64,000 nt of DNA from Bradyrhizobium iriomotense (GTDB lineage: Bacteria; Pseudomonadota; Alphaproteobacteria; Rhizobiales; Xanthobacteraceae), in assembly GCF_030160715.1 (NCBI RefSeq), contig NZ_BSOW01000012.1, positions 62,001 to 126,000 of the forward strand. Direction: 5' to 3'. The position numbers and the translations under genes are program-made. Under the pieces are notes generated by a model, which was not told where the DNA came from, made no database searches, and saw only the letters and a list, made by a program, of their open reading frames with translations. Positions 7,892-16,171 of this stretch are shown piece by piece. The first letter of the stretch is position 1, and each line of letters opens with the position of its first letter.

Positions 7892-8644
7892 TCAGGCGCC
7901 AAAGCCGCCGTCGACGTTGAGCACGGTGCCGGTGACGAAGGAGGCTTCCGGGCTCGCCAGGAAGACGACGCCGGCTGCGACTTCCTCCGGCCGGCCGAAG
8001 CGTTGCAGCGCATGCTGCTTGCGCTGGGTCTCGGCGAACTCGCCGCCATCCTTCGGGTTCATGTCGGTGTCGATCGAGCCGGGCTGCACCACGTTGACGG
8101 TGATGCCGCGCGGACCGAGGTCGCGGGCTGCGCCCTTGGTGTAGCCGACCACAGCGGCCTTGGTGGCGACGTAGTCGGCAAGACCGGGGAATGAGGCGCG
8201 GTCGGCGAGCATCGAGCCGACGGTGACGATGCGGCCGCCTTCCCCCATCAACTGCGAAGCGCTGCGGATAGCCGCGATCACGCCATGCACGTTGACGGCA
8301 TCGAGGCGCGCCAGAGCCGCCGTGTCGGCCTTGGGATCGTCGATGGCGCCGCCGCTCGCGACGCCGGCATTGTTGACGAGGATGTCGAGACGGCCGAATT
8401 CCCTGGCGACGTCCGTGACGAGCTTCTCGACGTCGGCGGCCGAGGCCTGGTCGGCCTTGAAGGCGCGCGCCTTCACGCCCCTGGTCTTCAGTTCGGCGAC
8501 CACGGCTTCGGCCTTGTCGGGCGAAGCGACGTAGCTGATGGCGACGTCGGCCCCTTCGTCGGCGAGAGCGCGGGCGGAGGCTGCGCCGATGCCGCGCGAG
8601 CCGCCGGTGACGAGGGCAACCTTTCCTGAGAGCTTCTTGGCCAT
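7892..8644 (-). CDS. SDR family NAD(P)-dependent oxidoreductase
   Basis: A 250-residue classical short-chain dehydrogenase/reductase. It has the TGGSRGIG cofactor motif (about residues 12-19), NNAG (about 88-91), the catalytic Ser in IVTVGSML and the YVATK pair (about 153-157), and the C-terminal GTVLNVDGGFGA. An acidic residue is absent after the second strand, where ISYVAS suggests NADP(H) preference (inference). The ATG at 8644 has a GGAGAAAT ribosome site. The substrate is unknown; this subgroup is often annotated as 3-oxoacyl-ACP reductase-like. It is the first gene after the divergent lysR promoter region and is probably co-transcribed with pirin. Confidence 0.93.
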   Translation of the reverse strand: MAKKLSGKVALVTGGSRGIGAASARALADEGADVAISYVASPDKAEAVVAELKTRGVKARAFKADQASAADVEKLVTDVAREFGRLDILVNNAGVASGGAIDDPKADTAALARLDAVNVHGVIAAIRSASQLMGEGGRIVTVGSMLADRASFPGLADYVATKAAVVGYTKGAARDLGPRGITVNVVQPGSIDTDMNPKDGGEFAETQRKQHALQRFGRPEEVAAGVVFLASPEASFVTGTVLNVDGGFGA

Positions 8645-8719
8645 TGGATTTCTCCATTCCCTGAATGTCTGATGCCCCTTGGATATGCCTCCGCCTGTGG
8701 TATAGAAATAGAAACTGTC

Positions 8720-8734
8720 GAAACATATTGTTTC
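8720..8734. promoter_or_regulatory. Candidate LysR operator in divergent promoter
   Basis: GAAACA-TAT-TGTTTC is a perfect 15-base dyad in the 117-base gap between the SDR gene and the divergent LysR gene. LysR-type regulators usually bind interrupted dyads of this size (T-N11-A class) next to their own gene, so it is the best operator candidate here. Confidence 0.55.
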
Positions 8735-8761
8735 CGTAAACGTCACTGGCGGGCCTGTCCC

Positions 8762-9697
8762 ATGGCAAAACTCCCGGATTTCGAGGCGCTCGCGATCTTC
8801 GCAAAAGTCGTGGAATTACGGTCGTTTGCGGCCGCCGCCGGCGAGCTTGCGATGTCCAAGGCGACCGTCTCCAAGGCAGTGACGCGGCTGGAGGAGCGGC
8901 TTGGCGCGCGGCTGTTCAACCGTACCTCGCGCCGGCTCGCGCTGACCGATGCCGGACACAAGCTCGCCGAACGGGCGACGCGCCTGCTGGCCGATGGCGA
9001 GGCGGCGGAGAACGAGGCCTTGGCGCAGTCGGTCGCGCCGCGCGGGCTGGTGCGGCTCGCCGTGCCCATGACCTTCGGCGTGAAGGCGGTCGCGCCACTC
9101 TTGCCGGAGTTCTTCCAGACCTATCCGGAGGTCTCGGTCGATCTGCATCTGAGCGATGCCACCGTCGATCTGATCGGCGAGGGCTTTGACGCCGCGCTGC
9201 GCATCGCGCGGTTGCCGGATTCCTCGCTGATCGCGCGGCGGCTCTTCACCATGCCGCGCTACACGGTCGCTGCGCCGTCCTACCTCAAGCGTCACGGCCG
9301 GCCGACGCATCCGATGCACCTCGCCGAGCATAAGTGCTTCAGCTACGCCTATCTCACGACGCCCAACGTCTGGCACTACACCAACGCGGCCGGCGAGCAG
9401 GCGAGCGTGCGCCCTGCGGGACAGTTGCGCGTCAACAATGGCGAGGCGGTGATGCCGGCGCTGCTCGCAGGGCTCGGCATTGCCGACCTGCCCGAGTTCA
9501 TCGTCGGCGACGCCATCGCCTCCGGCGAGGTGGAGGTGATCCTGAAGGACTGGAAGCAGGCCGAAGGCGCCGTGCATCTCGTCACCCCGCCCGGCGGTCC
9601 GCGCCCTGCGCGCGTCGAGGTGCTCGCCGAGTTTCTCGCCGCGAAACTGCCGGGCACGTGCAAGCGGCAGACGAAGAAGCGCGCGAAGGCGGAGTAG
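8762..9697 (+). CDS. LysR family transcriptional regulator
   Basis: A 311-residue LTTR. The N-terminal winged helix-turn-helix has FEALAIFAKVVELRSFAAAA, then KATVSKAVTRLEERLG and LFNRTSRRLALTDAG (about residues 5-65). The rest is the two-lobed periplasmic-binding-like effector domain, with VRLAVPMTFG at its start. The AVTRLEERLG helix variant and the RRLALTDAG wing fit the CrgA/AaeR-like clade that often controls neighbouring oxidoreductases. The ATG at 8762 is 117 bases from the divergent SDR gene and next to a palindrome. The C-terminus ends in a Lys/Arg-rich tail (RQTKKRAKAE), longer than usual. Confidence 0.94.
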   Translation: MAKLPDFEALAIFAKVVELRSFAAAAGELAMSKATVSKAVTRLEERLGARLFNRTSRRLALTDAGHKLAERATRLLADGEAAENEALAQSVAPRGLVRLAVPMTFGVKAVAPLLPEFFQTYPEVSVDLHLSDATVDLIGEGFDAALRIARLPDSSLIARRLFTMPRYTVAAPSYLKRHGRPTHPMHLAEHKCFSYAYLTTPNVWHYTNAAGEQASVRPAGQLRVNNGEAVMPALLAGLGIADLPEFIVGDAIASGEVEVILKDWKQAEGAVHLVTPPGGPRPARVEVLAEFLAAKLPGTCKRQTKKRAKAE

Positions 9698-9708
9698 CTG
9701 GCGCCGAG

Positions 9709-9769
9709 AAGCAATCCAGTATCCCTCCGCGGAAAGACTCTGGATTGCTTAGCTACGCTCGCAATGACG
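9709..9769. repeat. Partial bi-hairpin intergenic repeat
   Basis: AAGCAATCCAG (9709-9719) and CTGGATTGCTT (9740-9750) form a stem, and the element ends GCTCGCAATGACG. This matches the inner part and right end of the full copy at 41050-41135. The left terminal arm is missing. It lies between convergent genes. Confidence 0.8.
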
Positions 9770-9786
9770 TGGGGATCGATCTGCGC

Positions 9787-10044
9787 CTACCACAACGTCA
9801 TCCCATCCCTCGCAACCACGCGCAGGTTCGGCTTCAGCGTCTCTTCCAGCTTCGCCTTCAACTCGTGCACGCGCGGATCGCTCGAGCGCGCGGCGCAAGC
9901 CGAATATTGATTGACGGACTGCACCAGCGCACGCCGCGCCTGGGGCGTGCGCGTCAGATCCGGCTTTGCCAGCCGCAGCACGATGCCGGCGAGATTCACC
10001 AGCATCTCGTCCAGCGCGCCATCGATCGTGCCAGGGTCGTTCAT
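9787..10044 (-). CDS. Hypothetical protein (85 aa)
   Basis: A small, soluble, mostly helical protein that begins MNDPGTIDGALDEMLVNLAG and continues with PDLTRTPQARRALVQSVNQY, then a charged helix KAKLEETLKP. The start at 10042-10044 follows GGGAGAA. The frame can be extended 36 residues upstream, but that part is Pro/Arg-rich and lacks a ribosome site. No family is recognised. It is convergent with the LysR gene and divergent from the Bug-type gene. Confidence 0.6.
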   Translation of the reverse strand: MNDPGTIDGALDEMLVNLAGIVLRLAKPDLTRTPQARRALVQSVNQYSACAARSSDPRVHELKAKLEETLKPNLRVVARDGMTLW

Positions 10045-10236
10045 CCCGCGTTCTCCCGGAAGGCCAACACCGCGTGGCGGGATACGTTCCGGCGCGGCAG
10101 GCTGCAGGGATAACCGTTCGCTAATGTTGCCGTCGCTTGGCACCAAATGCACAGATGCGGCACGGAGGTACCTTTGTTCGTCCGTGTCGCCGCGCTACTC
10201 TGCCCCAAACAACAAAGACCGGGGGAGGGGCTGCCG

Positions 10237-11223
10237 ATGAACCGACGCGATCTCTTGCGCGCTGCTGCGCTTGCGCCGCTTGCACACACAACGCTGACGC
10301 GCGCCGCCTTCGCGCAAGGCTATCCCTCGCGTAACATCACCATGATCGTGCCGTTTCCGGCCGGCGGCCAGGCCGATCTTGCGGCGCGCCCGGTGGCGAT
10401 GGCGCTGGAGCGCATCCTCGGCAAGTCCGTCATCGTCGACAATCGTGCCGGCGGCGCCGGCGGATCGGTCGGCAATGCGGCGGCCGCGCGCGCCGAGCCG
10501 GATGGTCACACGCTGCTGATGACCTTGTCCTCGCTCGCGGTGCTGCCGGAAGCGGATCGGCTGTTCAACCGTCCCGTGGCCTACGAGGTCTCGCAGTTCA
10601 CGCCGATCGCGCGCGTGCTCGCCGATCCGACGCTGCTCGCAGTGCTGGCGTCGGCGCCCTGGAAGACGGTGCAGGACTTCGTCGACGACGCGAAGCAGCG
10701 ACCCGGACAGATCACCTACGGCTCGTCGGGGCCTTACGGCACGCTGCATGTCGCCATGGAGATGTTCGCCGTCAGCGCCGACATCAAGTTGCTGCATGTG
10801 CCGTTCCGTGGCGCAGGTCCCGCGCTGACCGCGATCCTCGGTGGCACCGTGCAGGCGATCGCGGCTGCGCCCGGCACGCTGAAGCCGCAGGTCGATGACG
10901 GCAAGCTGCGCGTGCTGGCGAACTGGGGCGCACAGCGCATCGCGAGCTTCCCTGACATCCCGACCTTGCAAGAGCTCGGCTACAAGGATGTCGAGATGTA
11001 CATCTGGGCCGGCCTGTTCGGGCAGAGCGCGCTGCCCGCGCCGATCGTTGGCCGTTTGCGCGAGGCGATGGGACAGGTGATGAAGAGTCCTGACGTCCTC
11101 AAGACGTTCGAAGCCTCGGGCAGTCTCGTCGCCTATCAGGACGCACCGGAGTTTTCGCAGTTCGTCGCAGCCGACAGCGCGCGGCTGATCGCGGCGGTCA
11201 GGAAGATCGGCAGGGTGGAATAG
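10237..11223 (+). CDS. Bug/TctC family extracytoplasmic solute-binding protein
   Basis: A 328-residue member of the Bordetella-uptake-gene family. The N-terminus MNRRDLLRAAALAPLAH carries twin arginines followed by a hydrophobic stretch and AFAQ, so Tat export to the periplasm is likely. The mature part starts with YPSRNITMIVPFPAGGQADL, and VDNRAGGAGG and YGSSGPYGTLHVAMEMF are standard ligand-pocket segments. These proteins bind small carboxylates for TTT-type transporters, but no tctA or tctB is nearby, so it is an orphan binding protein. Orphans are common and often serve sensing. The ligand cannot be predicted. Confidence 0.92.
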   Translation: MNRRDLLRAAALAPLAHTTLTRAAFAQGYPSRNITMIVPFPAGGQADLAARPVAMALERILGKSVIVDNRAGGAGGSVGNAAAARAEPDGHTLLMTLSSLAVLPEADRLFNRPVAYEVSQFTPIARVLADPTLLAVLASAPWKTVQDFVDDAKQRPGQITYGSSGPYGTLHVAMEMFAVSADIKLLHVPFRGAGPALTAILGGTVQAIAAAPGTLKPQVDDGKLRVLANWGAQRIASFPDIPTLQELGYKDVEMYIWAGLFGQSALPAPIVGRLREAMGQVMKSPDVLKTFEASGSLVAYQDAPEFSQFVAADSARLIAAVRKIGRVE

Positions 11224-11319
11224 GTTCCGCCTCCGCTTTCACATTTTGTTGTTGGTCCAGAACCTTCGCGCGCCTCATTGATTGAGGAGCGTTTGAGAGA
11301 AAATGAGAAGGATCAGGAC

Positions 11320-11658
11320 ATGCGAACAGGGCCGATTGCGCTCGGTGTGGCGCTTGCGATCGGCGGCACGGTCGCCACGAGCACCGTCTCTGCCCAGGAA
11401 TATCGCGGCAACATGGAACAACAGATGGCCTGCACGCCGGATGTCTGGCGCCTGTGCAGCGACCAGATTCCCGACGTGAACCGCATCGTCGCCTGCCTGC
11501 GTCAGAACACCCCGCAGCTTTCGAGCGGATGCCGCGCGGTGTTCGAAACCAGCAACCAGGCGCAGCCGCCGCGCGGCCGGGTCGCGCCGCCACGCTACAA
11601 CAACGTGCCGCCTCCTGCTGCGCCTCCGCCGCGGCCTTATTACGATGACGACGATTAG
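11320..11658 (+). CDS. Secreted Cys-rich protein, GLG1-like repeat
   Basis: A 112-residue product with a signal peptide (MRTGPIALGVALAIGGTVA, cleavage after VSAQ). The mature part holds one Cys-rich repeat, CTPDVWRLCSDQIPDVN followed by RIVACLRQNTPQLSSGCRAV. Four regularly spaced Cys match the GLG1/Cys-rich periplasmic repeat common in Bradyrhizobium. The tail is Pro-rich and ends in five acidic residues (YYDDDD). A GAAGGATCAGG element precedes the ATG. It is probably an oxidised periplasmic protein; its function is unknown. It converges with the cyclase gene. Confidence 0.75.
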   Translation: MRTGPIALGVALAIGGTVATSTVSAQEYRGNMEQQMACTPDVWRLCSDQIPDVNRIVACLRQNTPQLSSGCRAVFETSNQAQPPRGRVAPPRYNNVPPPAAPPPRPYYDDDD

Positions 11659-11726
11659 GGCGTGTATTCGGAGAGCCGCCGAGGATTCGGTAGACACGAA
11701 GATGCGGTCACAACAGATGGGCCGTC

Positions 11727-12581
11727 TCACTCCCGACTCGTTCGGCGCTCCCCATCGCTGTCCGACGCAGCTCTGTGCCCGAGCACTGTCCGCAGGATGA
11801 CGCCGAAGAGCAATGCTGCGACTGGCCAATGGAACCAGACCTTGTGCATGCCGGTGAAAACATTGATCAGAATCAGAAAGCACGAAACCGTGAGGGCCAC
11901 CCTGACCGGGCGAGGCAGGATCGCCAGCCAATCCGAGACGAAGCCCATCCACGTGGAGGGCTCGTGTCTGTCGCGAATCCGTAGAGCGTCAGCAACTGCT
12001 GGCCCCTGGGGAGCGGGGCTTTCGTCAACTGGGAAGCTATCTCGTCCAGCGGTTCGGCCGCCCGTGGTCACGCGATAGCTGGTCACGGAAGCAACGTTCT
12101 TCATAGGGCGCTGGCCGAGACAGTCGAAGCCAAGGGACAATTTGTTGCGCACGTGATCGTAGACGGAACCGGAGATCACGACGCCACCGGGTTCGGCAAG
12201 TTCTTGCAGCCGCGCCGCGATATTGACCCCGTCGCCATAGATGTCGGAGCCGTCCACCATCACATCTCCGAGATTGATGCCGATGCGAAACCGCATCGGG
12301 TGGGCGTGCGACGGGTCCGAATCCCGGTTGGAAATTTCCTGCTGAATCTCGACCGCACACTGCACGGCCTCGACGACGCTGGCGAACTCGGCGATCACGG
12401 CATCGCCCCAGGTATTCACGATCCGCCCTTCATGGCGCTCCACCAATCCGGCAATGGCCGCGCGGTAGCGGCGCAGCGTCTCCAACGTACCCGCCTCGTC
12501 CGCTTCCATGAGGCGAGAATAGCCCTGCGCATCAGCGCATAGGACCGTGGTCAGCCGTCGTTTCACCTTGTCGTCCGTCAT
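11727..12581 (-). CDS. Class III adenylate/guanylate cyclase with C-terminal membrane tail
   Basis: A 284-residue protein with an N-terminal cyclase homology domain (about residues 8-170) and two predicted C-terminal membrane helices (about 227-245 and 249-268). Metal-binding Asp17 (LCADAQGYSRLME) and Asp60 (TWGDAVIAEF) are present, as are transition-state Asn120 and Arg124 in YGDGVNIAARLQ. The position that is usually the adenine-selecting Lys, before T-x-GD, is Asn56, so nucleotide preference is uncertain. Catalytic-domain-first with a membrane tail is unusual, because the domain is normally C-terminal to sensors. It makes cAMP or cGMP at the inner membrane by inference. Confidence 0.88.
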   Translation of the reverse strand: MTDDKVKRRLTTVLCADAQGYSRLMEADEAGTLETLRRYRAAIAGLVERHEGRIVNTWGDAVIAEFASVVEAVQCAVEIQQEISNRDSDPSHAHPMRFRIGINLGDVMVDGSDIYGDGVNIAARLQELAEPGGVVISGSVYDHVRNKLSLGFDCLGQRPMKNVASVTSYRVTTGGRTAGRDSFPVDESPAPQGPAVADALRIRDRHEPSTWMGFVSDWLAILPRPVRVALTVSCFLILINVFTGMHKVWFHWPVAALLFGVILRTVLGHRAASDSDGERRTSRE

Positions 12582-12739
12582 GGTCCATATGGTAGCCTCC
12601 CTAACGCATCTGCATCAAGCATTGCATCCAGCGTCATAGCGGCTTAACCGCCGGTCCGGGCCCGAAACCGTCATAACCGTGCAACGAATTGCAGCCAGCC
12701 AAGTTGATTGCGGGGAAGTCGTGGGATCGGAGGGATGTC

Positions 12740-12955
12740 ATGTCCATGACCAAGATTCCTGCAGCGCTTTTCGTGATTGGCGCGATATTGCTCGGCGCAC
12801 CTGCAATGGCTGCCCCGGTCACTCCTTTGTCAGTCGCTGCCAAGCCGACGGTGCAGGAGAGGGACCTTGCCCCGGTGCGCTGGTGGCACTGGCACTGGGG
12901 CCATTGGCATAGCGTACGCTATCGCTGCCGTCACTACTGTGGCTGGGGCGGCTAG
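12740..12955 (+). CDS. Small secreted Trp/His-rich protein
   Basis: A 71-residue product with a signal peptide (MTKIPAALFVIGAILLGAPA, cleavage near AMAA). The mature part ends in a striking aromatic and basic cluster (RWWHWHWGHWHSVRYRCRHY) plus two Cys. A strong ribosome site (GGAGGGATGTC) precedes the ATG at 12740. Proteins with short His/Trp tails are frequent in Bradyrhizobium and might bind metal or membranes; that is inference. It is flanked by divergent and convergent unrelated genes. Confidence 0.7.
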   Translation: MSMTKIPAALFVIGAILLGAPAMAAPVTPLSVAAKPTVQERDLAPVRWWHWHWGHWHSVRYRCRHYCGWGG

Positions 12956-13047
12956 AAGGTGAGGCTGCCTGAATTTCGGACCTAACGAAGCAGTCGCCAC
13001 ATATCCGTCATTGGCCGGTCGCGTCAGCCGGCGCAGTGACGCGAGAG

Positions 13048-14262
13048 TTAGACCGCGCCATAGAAGTGCCGATACTGCCAAGCGGCTTCCCTCTGTAGTT
13101 CAGGTTCAGACCACGACTGGTCTTTGAAGCGCATGACAGACATAGGCGAGAGGTCGATAGCCGGCTTGCCATCGATAATCCAGGTTGCAAGCGCCTCTCC
13201 GAGGGTTGGCGAGATCGAGAGGCCGGCAACGTTGCATCCGCTGGCAAAATAAAAGCCAGTAGCTCCGGAGGCCGGGCCAAGGATGTGGTGGCCGTCAGCG
13301 GTCATGGTCGGAATGCCACCGCGAAATTCTCGCACGTTAGCCGTTTGCAGGATTGGAAGTTGATCCCTGACTTCACGAGCGGCTGAACGAAGCACTTCGA
13401 TGTCGAGTGGCATGTCCTTGATATCGAAACCGGCTCCGAGCGACCGCATGTCGAAAAATCGTGGTGTTTCTTCGTAGACACCCCAAAGCAAGCCGCCCTG
13501 GCAAGGACGCGTGTACACGGCGGCATCCATGATTCGAACCATCGGTAGGTCGGCACGCACGCCATCCAAAGGCTCGGTGACGATGAGTTGCTGCCGGGTC
13601 GGGACCAGCGGCACGGGAATCCCACTTATCTCCGCGACCTCTCGCGTCCACGCACCAGCTGCATCGACCACGATTGGGCCTTCAATGATGCCTTTCGCGG
13701 TAGTTACGCCGGTCACCTTGCTGGCAGCGATGTTTACGGTGAGCACGTCCGTCTTCGGCAGTACCGTTGCGCCCTGAGCCGCCGCTGCCCTGGCGAAGCC
13801 GGCGGCAACCTGCGCTGGGTCGAAATACCTGTCGTCACCGATCCTCATCGCCGCTGCGACGCCCATCGGCTTCAAAAATGGATTGAGGCGACTCGCCTGC
13901 TCCGGAGAGATCAGCTCGACATCAAGGCCCATACGGCGCCCGCGTTCAAAGTCGGCCTTGAGAACCTCCGCATCTTGCGGCCGACGCGCGATCTTCAGGC
14001 TGCCCGAATGCACCCAATCGAGAGGCTGCCCGGTGTCTTCCGTGAACGCTTCAATCTTGCGGCAGGCATCCTTGATGAGGCCAATCATCAAGTCGCTTTT
14101 GCGAACGCAGCTCACCATGCCCGCCGCACGGGGCGAAGTTTGCGATCCAATATCGTGCTTGTCGATCAGAACGACGTTGAGACCGCGTTTGCTCAAGTAA
14201 TATGCCGTGGCAGCGCCGAGGCCGCCGGAGCCAATGACAATACTATCGGCCTTGCTAATCAT
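13048..14262 (-). CDS. FAD-dependent oxidoreductase, DAO (sarcosine/glycine oxidase-like) family
   Basis: A 404-residue DAO-family flavoenzyme. The dinucleotide motif is IVIGSGGLGAATAYYLSKRG (residues about 7-26), followed by VVLIDKHDIGSQTSPRAAG, where the flavin-contact loop lies. The middle has VVDAAGAWTREVAEISG. The C-terminus has GGIPTMTADGHHILGP and YFASGCNVAGLSISPTLGE, the usual FAD-closing segment of sarcosine oxidase and dimethylglycine dehydrogenase. It probably oxidises a secondary or N-methyl amino acid. The ATG at 14262 lies five bases after the stop codon of the upstream FAD gene, so translation is likely coupled. GC content looks lower than that of most neighbours. Confidence 0.9.
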   Translation of the reverse strand: MISKADSIVIGSGGLGAATAYYLSKRGLNVVLIDKHDIGSQTSPRAAGMVSCVRKSDLMIGLIKDACRKIEAFTEDTGQPLDWVHSGSLKIARRPQDAEVLKADFERGRRMGLDVELISPEQASRLNPFLKPMGVAAAMRIGDDRYFDPAQVAAGFARAAAAQGATVLPKTDVLTVNIAASKVTGVTTAKGIIEGPIVVDAAGAWTREVAEISGIPVPLVPTRQQLIVTEPLDGVRADLPMVRIMDAAVYTRPCQGGLLWGVYEETPRFFDMRSLGAGFDIKDMPLDIEVLRSAAREVRDQLPILQTANVREFRGGIPTMTADGHHILGPASGATGFYFASGCNVAGLSISPTLGEALATWIIDGKPAIDLSPMSVMRFKDQSWSEPELQREAAWQYRHFYGAV

Positions 14263-14267
14263 CGGAG

Positions 14268-15644
14268 CTAAGCGGCTTGGCGCCCCTGACCAAGGTCGCG
14301 GTGCTGTATGTCCCGACTTACATTCCACACTTTCAGCGCATTCGCCGGGGTTAGCAACGCGGTTGGCTGTTGCACAAGGTTGGCCACTTCCAAGAACTTG
14401 GCCGCCAGCGTGGCGTCACGTTGCGCCGCTCGGTAAAACTTCCCTATGTACCAGTTGACAAAGCGCACCTGCGCCGTCCGCTTGCCCTCAACGCGCGGAT
14501 TTTGCAGATCGCTGCCCACGACGATTTGCCAGGGAGCTTCAATGAATCGACTGGCCATCTGGAAGAAACGGCGAGCAATTCCTTGCATTCCGTTTGCCAA
14601 GCACTCGCGCAAGGCCAGCGATTCCAAGCAGGCTACCGTCATTCCTTGGCCATAGGCTGGATCGAAGCTGCACAAGGCGTCGCCATACACCAGATAGCCT
14701 TCCGGAAAGCGGGTCAGCTTCTCGTAATGGCGTCGCAAGCTCGAAACAAACTTGTATGGCGTAAGCGGAGTAAGTGGCTCCGCGTTCTGAATGACGTTGA
14801 ATATTTCCGGCTGCTGCAAGCTACGCGCAAACTCAAGGAAACCGGCATCATCCTCCGGCACCTGATCGTCCCCGTAACCGCCCAACGTCACAGTCCAACG
14901 TTCGCCCTCCTGTGGCAAAAGAGCACCGAAGCGAAAATCAGGCGAGCACGCACCCATGATGACGAACTTCCTGCCATGCAAACCATTCGCCATATGTTCG
15001 GGTTTGAGACGATAGAAGCGCGTCATATAGCCAAGATTGATCGTGACCTGCTCCTCTGGCGGCTTTGCGAAACCAAACGCACTCAGCCATGTCGGGCTCG
15101 ATGATCCGCGCCCGCTGGTGTCGACCACGAGATCGGCGTCTATTGTTGCCCTGCCATCTGAACCATTTTTTGACTGGACGCGAACACCAGTCACGCGGCC
15201 CGATGGTCGATCAAACACCGGCTCCACAACGTCACATCGCTCCCGCAGCCGAATATTGGGGAGTTGAACGAGCCGCTGTCGCACGAAGCCTTCCAGCGTC
15301 GGTCGGCTCACCCCGAGCGCGACCATCTTGCTGGGGGCGTTGTGAAGATAGACACCGTAGTTGAACCAAAGCCCATCGTTGACGAGGTCCGCAGGCACGG
15401 CTCCCCGAGCAATCATTCCCTCGGTAAAGCCGGGAAACGACTGCTCGAGTATTTCGCGCCCGCGAGCAAGCAATCCGTGCGTATGCCGTCCTTGCGGGAC
15501 GCCTTTGCGAGGATCGGGTAAATCCGGGAGCGCATCACGCTCAAGGAGGGTCACTTCATCGAAATGATCCGCCAAAGCGCGAGCGGCCAAGAGACCGCCC
15601 ATTCCCGCGCCCACCACGATCGCGTGCTTGCCAACATTCGCCAT
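14268..15644 (-). CDS. FAD-dependent oxidoreductase/monooxygenase-like protein
   Basis: A 458-residue flavoprotein. The N-terminus has AIVVGAGMGGLLAARALAD (FAD GxGxxG, about residues 8-26), and VPQGRHTHGLLARG is a marker of the tryptophan-halogenase/geranylgeranyl-reductase-like clade. YLVYGDALCSFDPAYGQGM (about 325-343) is the second FAD motif. No halogenase WxWxIP motif was seen. The excellent GGAGGG ribosome site before 15644 fixes the start; an upstream extension of 60 residues is unlikely. It is paired with the DAO gene in an apparent two-gene operon. The substrate is unknown; a lipid or secondary-metabolite substrate is one option. Confidence 0.85.
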   Translation of the reverse strand: MANVGKHAIVVGAGMGGLLAARALADHFDEVTLLERDALPDLPDPRKGVPQGRHTHGLLARGREILEQSFPGFTEGMIARGAVPADLVNDGLWFNYGVYLHNAPSKMVALGVSRPTLEGFVRQRLVQLPNIRLRERCDVVEPVFDRPSGRVTGVRVQSKNGSDGRATIDADLVVDTSGRGSSSPTWLSAFGFAKPPEEQVTINLGYMTRFYRLKPEHMANGLHGRKFVIMGACSPDFRFGALLPQEGERWTVTLGGYGDDQVPEDDAGFLEFARSLQQPEIFNVIQNAEPLTPLTPYKFVSSLRRHYEKLTRFPEGYLVYGDALCSFDPAYGQGMTVACLESLALRECLANGMQGIARRFFQMASRFIEAPWQIVVGSDLQNPRVEGKRTAQVRFVNWYIGKFYRAAQRDATLAAKFLEVANLVQQPTALLTPANALKVWNVSRDIQHRDLGQGRQAA

Positions 15645-15820
15645 CGATCCCTCCCAGCACTTTTGCTTAACCGCGGGATGAAGCAGGACAGTCGTTGAAC
15701 ATTCGCCCGGGACCATCGATTGCGCGCGGTCCAGCATCATTGTGAAGAATGAATCAGTCTTGCTTCCTGACAATCGGACAAGTATCCGCTCGCAGGATTT
15801 CTGCTTCACGCCGCTAAGAT

Positions 15821-16171
15821 TCACTCAGCGGCACACATCGCCTGCCCGGTGCTTCTCCGCGAGCCAGACCTTGTCTGGCCAACGGTGAGTAGACCGGGAT
15901 CCACTGAAGCCTCAGCAATTTTCAGTTTTTTCACACGTGGCGTCAGAACCGCGATCTGATGGGGAGAAGCCGGCATACTGTCTGACATGAGCGCCGGCGT
16001 AACCGTGCTCTCTTCCACTTGGGCCGAGCCCAGCACTGCCACTTGATGCCGGGAGATCGGGAAGCCCGTAAGTTCAAAGGTTGGAAAGCGTAAGGCGCAC
16101 GCGCCGGCGTGATTGGTCGCCACGCCACCGATGGCGGCAATGGCGGTTACCACTAAGAGCAGATTTTTCAT
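15821..16171 (-). CDS. Secreted hypothetical protein (116 aa)
   Basis: It starts MKNLLLVVTAIAAIGGVATNHAGA, a signal peptide. The mature part has two related segments, SRHQVAVLGSAQVEESTVTP and SPHQIAVLTPRVKKLKIAEA, about 35 residues apart. These look like an internal duplication built on the core xHQ(V/I)AVL. A GAGGGTGAG element lies upstream; a GTG nine bases before the ATG is an alternative start. No family is recognised. It precedes the two FAD genes on the same strand with a 176-base gap. Confidence 0.6.
   Translation of the reverse strand: MKNLLLVVTAIAAIGGVATNHAGACALRFPTFELTGFPISRHQVAVLGSAQVEESTVTPALMSDSMPASPHQIAVLTPRVKKLKIAEASVDPGLLTVGQTRSGSRRSTGQAMCAAE

Noticed and set aside
9690..9790. 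A possible tRNA or small RNA in the hairpin after the LysR gene.
   Set aside because: The stem matches the dispersed repeat at 41050 and has no anticodon arm or CCA-proximal acceptor features.
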